Source of the DNA: Mailhella sp.
GTDB lineage: Bacteria; Desulfobacterota; Desulfovibrionia; Desulfovibrionales; Desulfovibrionaceae
Assembly (NCBI GenBank): GCA_017411945.1
Contig: JAFQPD010000141.1
Location: 1-12,336 of the forward strand
Direction of reading: 5' to 3'
DNA: 12,336 nt
The translations under genes were made by a program, and so were the position numbers. Under the pieces are notes generated by a model, which was given only the letters and a program-made list of their open reading frames with translations, made no database searches and had not been told where the DNA came from. Of this stretch, positions 12,284 to 12,336 are shown piece by piece (the stretch's first letter is position 1; each line of letters opens with the position of its first letter).

Positions 12284-12336
12284 AAAATTAAATATAAATA
12301 TTTTATATAGATAGTTTGCATATTGAAATTTAATAC
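12284..12336. other. AT-rich right edge without a gene
   Basis: Nearly pure A/T with ATATAAATATTTTATAT-like symmetry. Promoter-like boxes can be drawn in both directions but none is convincing, and no coding sequence is seen before the window ends. Confidence 0.4.

Noticed and set aside
8141..12336. TTTAATAC shared by the left boundary (8141-8148) and the last eight bases (12329-12336) as att repeats
   Set aside because: Eight bases in AT-rich DNA are expected by chance and the window ends there, so the match cannot be extended.
1..12336. CRISPR array, tRNA, rRNA or insertion sequence
   Set aside because: No regularly spaced repeats, no cloverleaf-like sequence with a T-loop consensus, and no transposase frame were seen on either strand.

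Overview
The window looks like a chromosomal segment of a gut-type deltaproteobacterium of the Desulfovibrionaceae (Desulfovibrio, Bilophila or Mailhella-like). The reasons are the GC-rich coding style, the large GGGGGCGGGGG/CCCCCGCCCCC palindrome at the left edge, the abundance of TRAP and TauE-type anion transporters, an EFR1-type flavodoxin-ferredoxin fusion and LPS heptose synthesis by a bifunctional HldE. The assignment rests on style and gene content, not on a marker gene.

Layout. Bases 1-157 hold a long palindrome and the intrinsic terminator of a gene lying off the left edge. On the + strand follow an EFR1-like flavodoxin/2x[4Fe-4S] protein (188-940) and a 75-aa orphan protein (1043-1270) with a terminator. 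Everything after that is on the minus strand: a TauE/SafE-type exporter with its own near-consensus promoter (1339-2079); a transport unit made of an AEC-family carrier and a complete TRAP transporter, dctP-dctQ-dctM (6190 down to 2200), with a UUCG hairpin between dctP and dctQ and a terminator after dctM; and hldE (6439-7923) with its own promoter and terminator.

From about 8085 the sequence becomes AT-rich and accessory. A 20-bp AT palindrome and a 9-bp direct repeat mark the border. Next comes a two-gene McrBC/LlaJI-type restriction system: a GTPase/AAA+ motor with a DUF3578-like N-terminal domain (9680-11326) and a PD-(D/E)xK nuclease subunit (8267-9676), three bases apart. No DNA methyltransferase is visible, so a modification-dependent (type IV-like) mode is possible; a partner methylase outside the window is equally possible. 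Upstream of the motor gene lies a stretch of apparent gene debris (about 11323-11690), then a 120-aa helix-rich putative DNA-binding protein with a basic tail (11806-12168). At the right edge (12241-12283) there is an inverted repeat followed by a core resembling the origin of transfer of MOBV-type mobilizable elements.

Reading the pieces together, the left two thirds is core metabolism and envelope (redox, organic-anion or sulfonate/sulfite transport, inner-core LPS heptose). The right third is plausibly the left end of an integrated mobilizable element carrying an McrBC/LlaJI defence cargo, whose relaxase and integrase would lie beyond the right end. That last step is inference.
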